Source of the DNA: Galerina marginata
Taxonomy: Eukaryota > Basidiomycota > Agaricomycetes > Agaricales > Galerinaceae
Direction: 5' to 3'
Length of the DNA: 64,000 nt
NCBI GenBank assembly: GCA_023014335.1
Contig: JAECYW010000020.1
Span: 310,001 to 374,000 of the forward strand
Shown in pieces: positions 1 through 10,931 of the stretch. The notes under the pieces are model-generated. The model was not told where the DNA came from. It did not search any database and saw only the letters and a program-made list of their open reading frames with translations. The position numbers and the translations under genes are program-made. The stretch's first letter is position 1. Every line of letters starts with the position of its first letter.

Positions 1-167
1 ACATGAACGAAGTTAATTATATCTGGAGTCAAATGTTGCGTGTCGCCTAGACCCCCTTCTTCAGTCAGCAGGTGATACCTGACACCAGGTCATGTAACCT
101 ACTAGCAAGACACGACAATACGGGCACTGGAACCGAACATGTGCGACGTGCGGTCAGTCCCAGTTCC

Positions 168-1121
168 TCATGAGAATATAAAGCAAGCAGGCAAAACGGA
201 ACGGGGGTCGAGACTAGACACGAGCAAGGAGTCTAGGCGAGACTGACAAGGTCTCTCTCCGCCTGGACCTCTGGTTACGAGAGTGATCCACGTTGGGGTG
301 GGTTGTTGTTTCCCAGCAGCGACTCCAGCTGTTGATGCGGGGTCAGATGCAGCGATCGCACCCTAAAGGGTGGGTGAAAACGCACCTGCTCCAACTCGCC
401 CCCGCTTCTCAGGCCACCGTCTGAATTTTCCAGTTCTTGACCTTCTTCTATACTTTGTGCCGGTGCCTAGGGAGATTATGCAATCGTATTTTTCATGATT
501 GAAGGATGCAGGTACCAACATACCTGATCCTTGCCAGTCGACGGTCCAGCCTTCTTTGAAGACCCAGCGCCGTTCAAGTGAGTTGGAAAAGCTGCCTCCT
601 CACGAGGGACTATGTCGATGAGAAAGTCAAATTGGTCCGATTTGCTCAGCGCTTTGGCGATGTCTGCTCTTGAGAGCGTCCGCCGTTTGTTCGAATCAGC
701 GACGACGAATGCCCGGGCGGTGATCTCCGCAATAAATACTATGGGTCAGAGTAATGTTAGCTCCAATTCTGCTGAAACGACGCGTCAAGAACGTACTTTC
801 ACAAGCTTTGCAGAACAGGATGGGAGCTAGTGATATTAATTGTTTTGAGAATGTTTGATGCGCCAAAGAGGCTTATGAGATGTACCATCTGCAGCAATCA
901 TCTTTAACAGAAGTTAGAGGTGTATTTGACGGAAAAGCAATGTTTTGCCTCACCTTTACATCTGGATCACTCTTCATGACTTTCTTGATCCTCGCGAGTG
1001 GGAGAGGTGGATGCCGGTAATCGGGGGTTTCTTGCTCTGCAGCATCAATCTGCCTCTGCCAAAAGGACCTCAAAAACTCATTTAATGGCTCTCCTGGCTG
1101 GACAAACGGCTGTGTGGACAT
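168..1121 (-). CDS. HAP5: NF-YC / Hap5 histone-fold subunit of the CCAAT-binding factor
   Basis: This is the C subunit of the CCAAT-box-binding NF-Y/HAP complex, a nuclear transcription factor that pairs with the B subunit through a histone fold. The sequence shows the family hallmark [19 protein letters not shown] followed by [17 protein letters not shown]. After splicing come [14 protein letters not shown] and then [20 protein letters not shown], which together complete the histone fold. Exons read on the minus strand are 954-1121, 886-901 (only 16 nt), 797-826, 524-738 and 386-466, all joining in frame with GT-AG introns. The last exon, from about 375 down to a stop at 168, is less certain. 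The start at 1121 gives [16 protein letters not shown], the expected short N-terminus. It is transcribed divergently from the dehydrogenase at 1428. Identity is from the motif; the C-terminal tail is low-complexity and inferred. Confidence 0.85.
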
Positions 1122-1427
1122 GGTGGAGAAGGAAAGATGGACTGTACAACCAGCGGCAGATGCGTTGTGAACAATTGATTGAGGATGTCACATGACCATA
1201 CCTAAGGAATCTAATCTAATCTATAAATGTACCAGAAGGACTCGAACGGAGAGAAGAACTTCTTTTTCATATACTCTTGAGTCTTATAAATAAAAAATCG
1301 CTGAATGGGCGTGGAAGACGTGGGTCTTATGACAATGATGACGGACCGGGCGGGTATTGGAAATTCCTTTCGACTACTTCTAGGCTTTGGTATTTTCGCA
1401 AATGAAAAAAGAAACCGTCGAACAGCT
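1122..1427. promoter_or_regulatory. Divergent intergenic region between NF-YC and the dehydrogenase
   Basis: This 306-bp stretch separates two divergent start codons and must hold both promoters. No ORF here looks coding. I see no clear TATA box or repeat. Confidence 0.4.
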
Positions 1428-2784
1428 ATGGTTCGTCCCATCAACACCTGTATCCTCGGAGTCGGTCTCGCTGGGTTGACTTTCCACACTCCTTTCATCC
1501 TCGCCCTGCCCGATGTCTTTACATTGCACTCCGTCCTTGAGCGCAACCCCCATGCTGAAGGAGGAAAGGTTAAAGAGAGGTTCGGTGTAAATGTTAAAAT
1601 CCTCAGATCTCTGGACGAAGTATTGGCGGACCCTGACGTCGAGTTGGTCATTATCGGGACACCGAATTATACACATTTCGACTTTGCAAAGGCTGCGTTA
1701 AATGCTGGGAAGCATGGTATGTCCACCTGGACCCCCAATGAAAATATGGCTTTGTGATCGTCATTTATCATGTTTAGTGCTTGTCGATAAGCCAATAACG
1801 GCTTCCGTCGAGCAAGCCAAAGAATTAGGTGCCTTGGCCCAGTCAAAAGGCCTTGTGCTGTATGCCTTCCAAAACGCACGATGGAACTCTGATTTCCTGG
1901 CTTTGAAGAAACTGCTGGCCGAGCCAGAGACATCTCCTCATTCGCTAGGCGCGATCACGGAGTTTGAGTCGCAGTATGTTTGATTTGCGATTCGAATTGG
2001 GGACCATATTGACGACAACGATCGCAAAGCTACGACCGATTCCGTAGGGGTTTGAAGGGAACTTGGAAGGACCAGGCATTGCCTGCTGCAGGGCTCACTT
2101 ACGACCTTGGTTCACATCTGATTGACCAGGCGTTATGCCTGTTCGGGCGTCCAGCACGCATCACAGCGTTCATCCAAAATTTAAGGGGACTGGGTAACCC
2201 CGACATTGATGATTCTGTGAGTCTGTTGGAATTAGATGCAAGAGCGAAGCCTCACATTTATTTTCAAGTTCACCATCTACATGCAGTATGATGCTGGTAC
2301 AAGAAACCCATACCCCTTGACCGTGATTCTACGGTCGCACACTCTGTCTGTTAGGTCACCTCAATTACGGTATATTGTTCGCGGCGTTAATGGAACATAC
2401 ACCAAATACGGCATCGATGTGCAGGAAGCCCAATTAAAGGTGATGTCGTCCCCGAAAGAAATCTTGGAGGAGCAGTACGGTATGGAACCGGAATCCATCT
2501 GGGGAACAGTGGAGAAAATCGAAGCTGACGACTTGACGGTGACAAAATCAACGTGAGTGTTCCCTCGTTTCATCGCGAACGGTACTGGTATTCCTTGAAG
2601 GTGGCCATCGAGTGACGCCGGCGCGTACATCGAACTATTCGAGAATCTCGGGGCGGCGATTAGGGATGGAAGCGAGCTCGCGGTGAAATGGGAAGAGGCG
2701 ACGGCGGTCATTGAGCTGATTGAGCTTGCCCATCGAAGTTCCCGGGACGGAGTCACTGTGCCTGTGCCAGCTACTGCGTCATAA
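1428..2784 (+). CDS. Gfo/Idh/MocA-family NAD(P)-dependent oxidoreductase
   Basis: A predicted cytosolic dehydrogenase of 379 aa that would oxidise or reduce a sugar or similar polyol using NAD(P). The Rossmann loop GVGLAG lies at about residues 10-15 ([16 protein letters not shown]), and the family lysine motif appears as VLVDKPIT (the usual EKP is DKP here). The C-terminal domain contains [20 protein letters not shown], whose histidine is the usual substrate-site residue. Exons are 1428-1716, 1778-1973, 2030-2216, 2269-2552 and 2601-2784; together they give 1140 nt with no frame break. The start was chosen at the Met directly before the Rossmann strand; an upstream Met at 1305 would add a basic leader with no family counterpart. 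Substrate cannot be told from the sequence. Confidence 0.88.
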
Positions 2785-2943
2785 AGAGACTCAAAGTGGC
2801 GGACAATTCGGTGGATAAGTGGTTGTTCGCTCTTTGCGACATTAGCACTGAGAAGCTATCACCATAAACTTTTTAAGGCATTGTTATTATATTAGATGGT
2901 TGAAGTATAGTGATACGCACCCAAACCGCCACTTGCTCAGAAC

Positions 2944-4324
2944 TCAAGCCACTTCGACAATCATCGGGGTCATGCTATCAAGCTCTGCCGCCTGCTCCGC
3001 AGGTAAAGTCAAGTCCTTGACCCGTTCCTCTTGTCGGTTATCCCAAAGGGCAATGTCATTCCCGTAGTAGCTGTTTTCCCGGCAGTCGTCAGATGCATCT
3101 TCATCGTCCTCCTCATCGTCAGGAATAGAGACCTCTGGTTCATCCACAACAAGCGGGGCAAGGTCGGGATAACAAGCCGTCCAGTCCAGCGGCTCATCGT
3201 TAGAGGGGTTCCCCAGCCCGAGCTTCTCAGCTAAAATCACCAACGACCGCCTGCTTTCAACGTAGTCAGGCAATTGGTCGAACTCCAGGGAGCGGCTGTG
3301 AGTGAGAAGGTCGCCGAATTCATCGGGGAGGCCAGTAGATAAAAGCGGGCCAGGGCAAGCTAGTTTCATGAGTCGCACAACCTCTTGCGAACATACCTGT
3401 GACTCCTTGCGAGGGCGCGGTTTCCAGGGCAGGCTGCCACGGAGGAGGAAGAGTGATATGAGGGACAAGGACTCAACGTCGTCGCGTGGGCTAAGATCTA
3501 CGAAAGAACAACTCAGAATGGAAGTCACTGGCAGACCTTGGAGGTATAATACACTGACCTATCCCGTTGTGAGAATTTAGACTTGCCCAGTAAAGAGACC
3601 CGACGATTTGGCGACACTCTTTGAGCGGGTCGTACTTGCTAGGCTGACCGGTAGAGACGGGTCTGGAAATACCAAAGTCGATGATTTTGATTCTCGACGG
3701 ATCGTCGAGTACGCAGAGAAGATTCTCAGGCTTGACGTCGCGGTGGACGATGCCGAACGAGTGGATGTGCTGTAACGCTGAGAGCTATTCGTGTGCAAAT
3801 TTCAGCATTGAACCTTGCGTCGAAACCGCACGCACTGTTTGATCTACGACGCGAATAACCGTCTTTTGCGGGATCGCAGCGCCTTCCGTCAGCTGTTCTG
3901 CGATGCTTGGGCCGAGAAGCTCCAGACTCATATACTCGAAATGCTCCAGGTGTCCGTGTCCGTACACAATAGGAATACCGTCGTGGCCTTTCAGAAGCTG
4001 TAGCACCCGAATCTCGTGCTGCAGAAGGGTCCGCCTCAATTTTTTCGATGCACGCGATTTCTTGAGAGCCACTATTTTTCCGGATCCTTCTTCAGTCACT
4101 TTGTACACATGGGCCTGTACATTGAATTCGAATCAGGGTTGGAAAGAGATCTTAACTGTCGAACTTACGAAAGAACCACTCCCAAGCATGGCTTTGTATC
4201 TCGGAGTCGGGAGCTTGTATTTCAAAACTGCACGGCCAGTGACAGCAGTAATATTCACCTCATTTAAGATGTGATCTGGAGTAGCAGTAGGAAACCCGTT
4301 AAACGTCGGTACTGAAGGTTCCAT
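2944..4324 (-). CDS. Casein kinase 1-like protein kinase
   Basis: A 404-aa serine/threonine kinase of the CK1-like type. The glycine loop reads AMLGSGSFAHVYKV, the ATP lysine lies in IVALKKS, the catalytic loop is HRDVKPEN and the magnesium motif is DFGISRP. The activation region GSLYWASLNSHNG and the following PRDDVESLSLISLFLL (CK1 normally has DDLES) place it in the CK1 group. Exons on the minus strand are 4169-4324, 3836-4114, 3559-3784 and 2944-3497. The 51-nt intron 3785-3835 ends with a TAG that would otherwise look like a premature stop in the kinase domain. The C-terminal tail is acidic (IPDDEEDDEDASDD). Catalytic residues are all present, so it should be active. Confidence 0.88.
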
Positions 4325-4769
4325 CGCTTCGTGAGGTTGGAGGAAGCTCCCAGCAGAAGCAGTTCACAAGAATCCAGAGATTTTGGTTGGCTTTAGCCTG
4401 GACTTCGCAGTTTTATTTTATTTTATGTGATGACTTTATGAGGTGGTCAGGCAACCAAAAAAAAAAAAGGCTTGCAAGAGACCAGTGTTCTAGAAACAGG
4501 ATATTGAGGTGAGGAGGAAGGAGAGGTGGAAATTATTGATGCCCAGCCGCGGCTAATTATTGAAATTCGTGTTGATTATCTAATCAAACCCAGCTTTCCT
4601 TCTTACCTCCTTGACCTGCAATTGTCGTCGATATTTGTTCAACAGATTGGAGGTAGCGGTGTCCGAGAAGGTCTTGAGGGTAAGTAAATAATTCATCTTT
4701 CGAACATGTTTGCTAATCTCAGTTTTTAGGCTTGACCTATGAACCACACACTTGTCGAAAACACGTCTC
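4325..4769. promoter_or_regulatory. Divergent promoter region with a likely 5'-UTR intron
   Basis: This region lies between the kinase (minus) and the next gene (plus). It has an A-rich run near 4457. A well-formed intron (GTAAGT donor at 4680, TTTTTAG acceptor ending 4729) sits in the leader of the plus-strand gene, indicating transcription starts before 4680. Confidence 0.45.
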
Positions 4770-5918
4770 ATGCTGCACGGTTTTAGTCGATGGAAATGTC
4801 GTTCTTCATCCCTTCTTCCCAGAGTTTCTACACCGCGTCAGGCATGGTCGAACACGCGCCAACGACCACCAGGACCACTATTGTTCAAGGCTTCCTACAT
4901 CAGCGTCGCCACCCTAAATCCTGAACTCTTTGACTTTCTCAACCAGCCTATATCCGACATATCAGGCCTAAAACACACCAAAGTGCACATCCACATGGGC
5001 GCCGACGATGTCCTACGAACTAAATTGTTCTACTTAACCACCGACCCGGACCTGCGGTTTCCTGAAGGCACTCGCGGATTTCTGTACTACAAAGGGCACC
5101 GGAGGTATCCCCTTATAGCGGGCGCGCTGCGGTTTCGAGTCTTGCCCGAAGGTATTGACGACTTCGAGATGGGGCACGACTTGACCATGCCAGATGGCGC
5201 CCCGTGGCAGCGCGTCCTGAGCAAGGTCGGGGACACCCTTCCAGTCTTCATCGAGAAATTGGTCGAAGAAAAACTGCTGCTCCGGAATTTCTGGGACCTG
5301 CGCCAGACTGTTCACCTATCGCAGCCACCGCCCAACGAGCCCAAACGCGAACGGAAGCCCAGGGCCAAGCGTCCACCACCTCCGCTGAAGCCGAAGGTCA
5401 TTCGTCATACGAATCTCATATACACCAAGGACGACACATTCACTTTGGATCTGTCCACTGCCCACGGAACCTTCTCGATTTATGACCCCACTGTTGACAG
5501 CACCTTCCGCACGTTGCAGTTGTGGTATATCTTCAGAGACCGACGAAAGGTTTACCAAAGCAGAATGGGTCACGGTCTCGTCCCTTACAGAGGTTCGTTC
5601 ATTGGCTTCCTGTTGTTTTCCATTCATGTACTGACTTCGCTGACAGGTTCGATTTCTGGCCGGTTTGAACTTTCTACCTTGGCTGAACATCAAGCAGAAG
5701 GAGGCCACATAGTCATGCGTATTCTGGACATTTTGAAGCCTGTCGAATTGCTCATTCCAGATTACGATGGCTTTATAAATCCTCCTGTTCCAGGAGAGTT
5801 GCTCCTGCGCGGTCTTCCCAATCGCCGTCGTCCATGGAGTGTTCATCTCGATGAATCGGAGCGGGGGCGTGTCCTACGTAAACTGTTTTTTGAAGACAAA
5901 AGAGAAATAAAATGTTAA
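4770..5918 (+). CDS. Hypothetical protein
   Basis: I do not recognise this protein. Exons 4770-5592 and 5647-5918 give 364 aa; the 54-nt intron (GTTCGT...CTGACAG) is a multiple of three, so an unspliced reading also stays open. The first ATG of the frame is 4770. The N-terminus is basic and serine-rich, which could fit mitochondrial import but is weak evidence. A proline and lysine/arginine-rich linker (KRERKPRAKRPPPPLKPK) separates an N-terminal part (with FYLTTDPDLRFPEGTRGFLY) from a C-terminal part (with LDILKPVELLIPDYDGFINP). No membrane segment, catalytic motif or repeat is visible. Confidence 0.6.
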   Translation: MLHGFSRWKCRSSSLLPRVSTPRQAWSNTRQRPPGPLLFKASYISVATLNPELFDFLNQPISDISGLKHTKVHIHMGADDVLRTKLFYLTTDPDLRFPEGTRGFLYYKGHRRYPLIAGALRFRVLPEGIDDFEMGHDLTMPDGAPWQRVLSKVGDTLPVFIEKLVEEKLLLRNFWDLRQTVHLSQPPPNEPKRERKPRAKRPPPPLKPKVIRHTNLIYTKDDTFTLDLSTAHGTFSIYDPTVDSTFRTLQLWYIFRDRRKVYQSRMGHGLVPYRGSFIGFLLFSIHVLTSLTGSISGRFELSTLAEHQAEGGHIVMRILDILKPVELLIPDYDGFINPPVPGELLLRGLPNRRRPWSVHLDESERGRVLRKLFFEDKREIKC

Positions 5919-6219
5919 TCTTCCGGAACGCATTGCTTTAACCTATAACATTGACTATGAATTGTTTACATTGGGGGCATACGCATGAACATGTACTATA
6001 TGGCATGAAGTGGTCGTACAAATACACAGACCTTATGCGTCGCATGGGTTCTTGATATATAAAAAGCGAGTGAAAGATAACAAAAATGCTACAGACAGAA
6101 AGATGCGAGTGATGAGGGTATAATGCAAAACAATGAATGATTCTAGCAACACAAAACCCAGAAACACGGAAAGAACAAAAAATAAAAAGAGTAAGAAAAA
6201 AATAAAAATAATAAACACA
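5919..6219. other. Intergenic region between convergent 3' ends
   Basis: AT-rich and A-rich DNA (6130-6215) between two converging genes, probably 3' UTRs and polyadenylation sites. No gene was seen. Confidence 0.4.
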
Positions 6220-7553
6220 TTATGAGGACAAGTTCAACCGTCTTCGTAACTCGAAGATCTCTGCGGGGTGTAGACGTGCGACATCGACGCAGGCAGCAGG
6301 ATGCTCGGTTGTACAGTGATCCCGCAGGTCATCCCAAGACGCGTTCGTCGGGAACGTCTTGGGCTCTGGGGCGCTCGACGATTGTTTCGTCGACTTTAAT
6401 CTAGAAAGTAGACAAGGTCAATACGTGGACTACAGAACTGATGGAGAAATGTGGATACTCACAGACAAGCTCGACACACGAGATTGCCCTTCATCGGCAC
6501 GTACATGATGTCGACGTGCGAGAATTCACCTGGTAGGGCGACGCTTCCAGGTACCCTGGAGGGAGGCTTAGTGGTTTCGGCGGTGACTGGGCTCCTTCCC
6601 CTGGACGAAGCCCTCATCTCGACTTTAGTGAGTGAGTCGCGGGCGAGTTCTTCTGGGGTGAGAACCGACGTATCACAGCTTGACTTGCGCCTCTTCACTG
6701 GTGGCTGGTGTTCTGCTGGAGTGTCCTCAGCGGCTTGCGATGGGCTTCGGCTTCCAGATGCCCGAAAAGTGGTGACATATGGAGGGGCGGAGGTCACAGA
6801 CATCACTTCAGAGTTAGATGGCGCTGAGCTCGTTGGGGAGGATGCGGAGGATGGCGCTGAAGATGATCCAGAGCTCGGAGGAGGCAGAGCAACAGACGAA
6901 TAAGACGGAGGGCTTCCGGGAGGCGATGGAATTGGAGAATGCCTGAGGGCACAAATGGGTCGATACTCGGATTTGGGGGAAATGACCATGTCTTCATCGT
7001 CAAGCCCGGCGTTGACCTCTTCTCTAGCCCTCTTCGAGCCTCTGGCACTGCTGGACTCGGTCGTAGGCGAACCAGGTGGGGAGACAGCACGCGGGGACGG
7101 CTCTCGCTGACCAGCAAGGAGAGCCTGCATCCGCTGGCGTGCAGAATCGCGCTCCTTCATGATCTTGAGGCATAAAGAATGCCAGCGTTCCTTCTCCTGG
7201 TGTTCCTTAACAACGAGTGTGGTGCAGAGCGAGCGGAAATCCCGTAAGTTGGCTTGTAGGCGTTCGCCGTAGACGGTAAAGGCTGTGTCGACGGATTGCA
7301 CGACAGACTGGGTGTCAGACAGGGATACGGGCACGGCCGGGCGTTGGGGGGTCGTAAATGGGTGTAGATTGTGCATTCGCTGCTCGAGGATGTTGGGCTG
7401 GGGTTGTTGCAACTGAGTTGAACCCTGTTCTTCCATACGGGCGCGAATGGGTATCTGAGATCTAAATATGGGACGGCGGATAGGTCCTGTCGCATTATTC
7501 ACTGCCATATTGGATGGCATGAGAGGACGAAGCTGGCTAGGCCGGACTGGCAT
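6220..7553 (-). CDS. Coiled-coil, low-complexity protein A with C-terminal Cys/His module
   Basis: A 423-aa protein of unknown function. Exons are 6463-7553 and 6220-6400. Residues about 85-155 are helical and charged (including LVVKEHQEKERWHSLCLKIM). The centre is Ser/Pro-rich with basic patches (SKRAREE, PVKRRKSS) that could be nuclear localisation signals. The C-terminus has VCRACL just before the intron and, after it, SWDDLRDHCTTEHPAAC. This gives a Cys-x2-Cys ... His-Cys ... His pattern, possibly a zinc-binding finger. The same C-terminal module with the same phase-2 intron occurs in the gene at 12046-15061, so the two are likely related. A nuclear role is inference only. An upstream non-coding exon cannot be excluded. 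Confidence 0.7.
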
Positions 7554-9093
7554 TGAAGTCCTGTTGGATCGGTTCTATTCATGGTGTGTCAGGCCAGTCA
7601 CTATATACGGCCCATTCAAATGCCTACCTGACCCATACTAGACTTGTTCGAGGACTGATTCATAGCTGGAGCTCGATCAATAGAAACAGCCAAATTCAAG
7701 GCTACAGTGAATCGTTGCACTGGGAACGAAATGCCGGATCGTAAGTCGACGAATTATGAACGTAGTCGTCGACGAGGTAACTTGTATCGCCAACTAGAGC
7801 CAGCCAGAGGTGATAATTCTGAGAAAGGTGAACGATCGGGGCGAAGGGTCTGTGGGTACACACCCTACATGGTCAAGGAAAGGCGCCTTTTAGTATCAGT
7901 GGCTAACAATCACGAAGAGGCGCGAGCATCACGAGCTGTCAGAGGTGCAGGTTCCTAGGATTCAACACAATAAAGACAATAAGCAACCCGTGATGTTGGT
8001 GTTACCCGTTTCAAGCGAACAAAAAGACTTGCCTGCCGTACTTATTCCGAGGGAAATAAGACGTACTGACTCGATATATGTGGATAGAAGCCTCCGTTCA
8101 GCATAAAAGTGCATTTCTCTCTTTGGCTGGTGGTGGTTGATGCAAGAGTTGACGAAACAATTGGTTCCGCTAATCCTTCGATTGTAAAAAGTTCCCACAC
8201 CCCTGTCTCCACCTCCATTCCGCTTCTTCAAGCTCGACAATACGATGCATATCCTCGTGGATATGAAGATGACAGGAAGTGGTGTAGCAGCTACATTACG
8301 AGGAGTAATAAGAATTTTAGAGAGCGAACTAAAAGATAGAATGTAATGATACCCATAATCCGTCTTCAGTCCACCTGCAAGGCTGAATATTTGAGTCAGA
8401 AAAAATGCAGGGCTCATGTTAGGGGAAGCCAAGGAAATGTACACGCCAATTAGCTATATTGCATATTTCTCGTCAAAGGATCTGACTTGGGAATGTAGGC
8501 CCCGAAGCGAGGAGGTAACAATAACAGCGAAAAACCATCGACAATGACTACTGACGACTACGTTGAAGGTATATTGTACTTGGTCTCCAAGAGAATTCTC
8601 CTCTCTTTTCCGTGATTTTCGAGGGGTTTATTTCTTCCAGGGCCTGTCGGGTGTTCCTGCGTTCTTCTGGTCCCTGGACAATTAACGGACGGGCACGCTG
8701 TTCGACTGCTGCTAACAACAAATATCCTACAAAGCATTTATCCGGTTGGGTTTATGTGACTTAAAGCTGTCCACTAACTGAAATCCAGGTGTACAGTATA
8801 GTACATTTGGGGTTGTACATAAAGTTCAGTACTTACAACTTGAAACCCGACAGTTGGCCGACAGTGAGCTGGAACCAAGCGTTCGAAAATTAAATTATAT
8901 GCACATTGGCCCTCGAGTAACTGTACAATAATGTCAAGGCTACAGACCTAATATTAGAGCCAAGCGTCATGCTTGCTTATTGTTCGTCAAGGTCGGAGCA
9001 GCGACCAGGACAATTATGAGTAGAATGAAAATTGATCGGATCATTACTTATTGATCCGCTTGAACAATCTTAGCTATGGTCCTATGGATCAAG
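7554..9093. other. Gene-poor region with one relic
   Basis: 1.5 kb with no convincing intact gene. Short ORFs here lack codon structure or recognisable domains. The only signal is a decayed copy of the A/B C-terminal module near 8575-8695. Confidence 0.4.
8575..8695 (-). pseudogene. Relic of the A/B-type C-terminal Cys/His module
   Basis: Minus-strand translation gives RQALEEINPSKITEKR, which matches CQELEKLNPSQIAEKK in protein B (12046-15061) over 16 residues. Just before it, LSRDQKN preceded by a stop resembles the LVQHCQN segment in a shifted frame. No upstream body of the gene is visible, so this looks like a frameshifted fragment of a third copy. The match is short and judged by eye. 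Confidence 0.4.
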
Positions 9094-10558
9094 CTAAGGA
9101 TCCCAAATGTAATCTAACATTTCGAGGTCATGTTCCACCTCAATAACGGCCCCACCAGTAGCTCCCTCTGGCCGCCGAACAGATATTGTATTTAAATATA
9201 AGGGATATCGCACCTGTTTTATTTTACCGCATGAATCATAATCGACGATCAGAAAGGGTCCATCACCCCACTCCAGTGGCTTCACCATGATGTTCGCATG
9301 ACGAATATCCCCGTGCACAAAGCCAGCCTGATGAAATTGCTGCAAGCATTGTCTGATTTGCTCCGAAAGAAAGTTTCGAGTATGCAGATGCTCCTCCAAG
9401 AGCAAATCCGGGTTGCGCTGAAGCAAGTTGAACAAGCTGACATAGTCCTGGCTGGCATCGTCCATTACAACCATGGACAGCCCACCAGGGAGGCGCACGA
9501 CAGCATGAAGTTTCGGCGCAAAGCCTTTCGCAGCCAGGAATTTATGACCCTCTTCGCCATAGCGAGTAACAAATTTGATGCAGATTCTAGTGCCGTCGTC
9601 CATACTGCCAAAGAACAGATTGCGGTCCTCCATTTGGGAAAGGTATTTGAAGTGTTTTACCGAACCATCCTGAGATGGAAAAGTGGTTGGGTATGGAAGT
9701 GTCGGATTACGCAGGAGCGGGGTTGGATTGGCGCTATATTCTTGATAATAGGCATCTAGAGAATGAATTGCACGTCGTAGAGCTCCCAGGTGGCGCACTA
9801 GCATGCCCTCCATCTTGATATCGGTGTCGTGATAATGACAAGGGATGGCAGGAGACAGCATCTGTACGACCGGACGATTAGTCCACGCAGCACCAGCAAA
9901 TGCGACGTACGGGCCTGGATGGGGATGGTATGAGATAAACCGAAGCCGATATTAAAATGAAACTGCGAACCGAAAATGAGCACAATTATGCAAGGCAGAA
10001 CGGAATTTAGATGTTCAGTGGCGAAGTTCCGTGTGGCTTCGAGATACTGGAGAGTAGCTTCAAGAACTGGCTCAGCGGCTTGTGATCCGATTTCATTCTT
10101 GAAGTTAGCAAGTGAAAATCTGTATTCGCGGAATGACAAATCGGCGGAGGTGGGGAATCTGCCAATCATCGTCCTCTTTGTGGGTATGTTATGGTCATCA
10201 AATACGTTACAAATTTGTCTTCGTCGACTGTCCTCCATTGTGTGGATATCTGCCACAGCCTGCACAAATGCAAGAAGAAATTGAGCGTCGTCTGCCGTCG
10301 GCACATGGTTCTCAGCGTCGTCGGCGTAATCCCCGAAAATGGGATCAGCGGCAAAGCATTGGGGAGACCATACGGCCGATTACAATTTATGTACCCATAT
10401 GTTGTGTTTTGCATGTCGAGGATTCCAACCAATCGATGGAGCGTCAGACTTTCGCTGACTGCAGAATTTCTCCCTGTCCCGACTTAGCTCGTCGGTAGAT
10501 AGGACTAAGAATGTGTTTGGCGGTGTCCCAGAGCTAGGCGAGGGCACGCCTTGACTAG
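9094..10558 (-). pseudogene. Kinase-like protein of the type fused to Crinkler domains, probably broken
   Basis: Exons 9971-10558 and 9094-9914 (56-nt intron) encode a protein-kinase-like domain. It has a lysine strand RICIKFVTRYGEEGHKF, a catalytic loop HQAGFVHGDIRHANIM (HGD in place of HRD) and VDYD in place of DFG. The preceding region contains FKNEIGSQAAEP and GPYVAFAGAAWTNRP, which I associate with kinase domains found behind Crinkler N-termini in basidiomycetes (family knowledge, not checked). The frame from 10558 runs straight into the kinase but for one TAA at 10380-10382, and no ATG lies between that stop and the conserved DPIFGDYADDAENH segment. This suggests either a nonsense mutation or an unrecognised intron. 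It lies directly downstream of the Crinkler modules on the same strand and was probably part of the same gene. Confidence 0.6.
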
Positions 10559-10591
10559 CTAATGAACCAGGGTCATTATAATGCTACTCAC

Positions 10592-10918
10592 CTTCGACCG
10601 GAATACGCACAACAACATGGATACTATAAATATCAAGCGCTGAGCAGAACACGTCCGATCTCAACTTTGGTCCAGCAGTTGGGGGATCCTTGAAAAAGAT
10701 GATCGACGGGAAAGGAGGCCTGTCACGGTTCGAGGTCTGATGCGGCGACGTTACCGAAAGAACATGGGTTTTTCTCTTTAATTAGGTCTTTGAGAGCGCA
10801 GACATTTTGTTCTTCAAGATTTCGACAATAAACATGCGGTCGGGGTGGTCACTAAGGAAAAAGCAGTTAAGCCTGAGAAGCTCTGTGGAATCAAGCACTG
10901 GGGCTGTCTGCATCACTT
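10592..10918 (-). pseudogene. Third, degenerate Crinkler N-terminal module
   Basis: After the intron 10919-10970 the frame continues into LRLNCFFLSDHPDRMFIVEI, clearly a third copy of the Crinkler ubiquitin-like module. It then breaks: about 10800-10810 it lacks one base compared with module 1, after which KDLIKEKNP continues in another frame. The position of the conserved tryptophan is a TGA stop (10723-10725). SFPSIIFFKD and IHVVVRIPV further on still match the module. A GTGAGT donor follows at 10591. These two lesions would cut the protein before the kinase. Confidence 0.6.
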
Positions 10919-10931
10919 CTAAGTAGAGGGG

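Noticed and set aside
3785..3787. In-frame TAG in the CK1-like kinase, first taken as a nonsense mutation
   Set aside because: It is the acceptor end of a 51-nt intron (GTGCGT donor at 3835); removing it joins VVDQT to LSALQHIHS in frame.
4458..4469. A-rich run as a possible retroposon tail
   Set aside because: No upstream body or target duplication was seen; a simple homopolymer is enough.
7962..8444. 160-codon minus-strand frame
   Set aside because: Hydrophobic but with no family pattern, and its composition is like the surrounding non-coding DNA.
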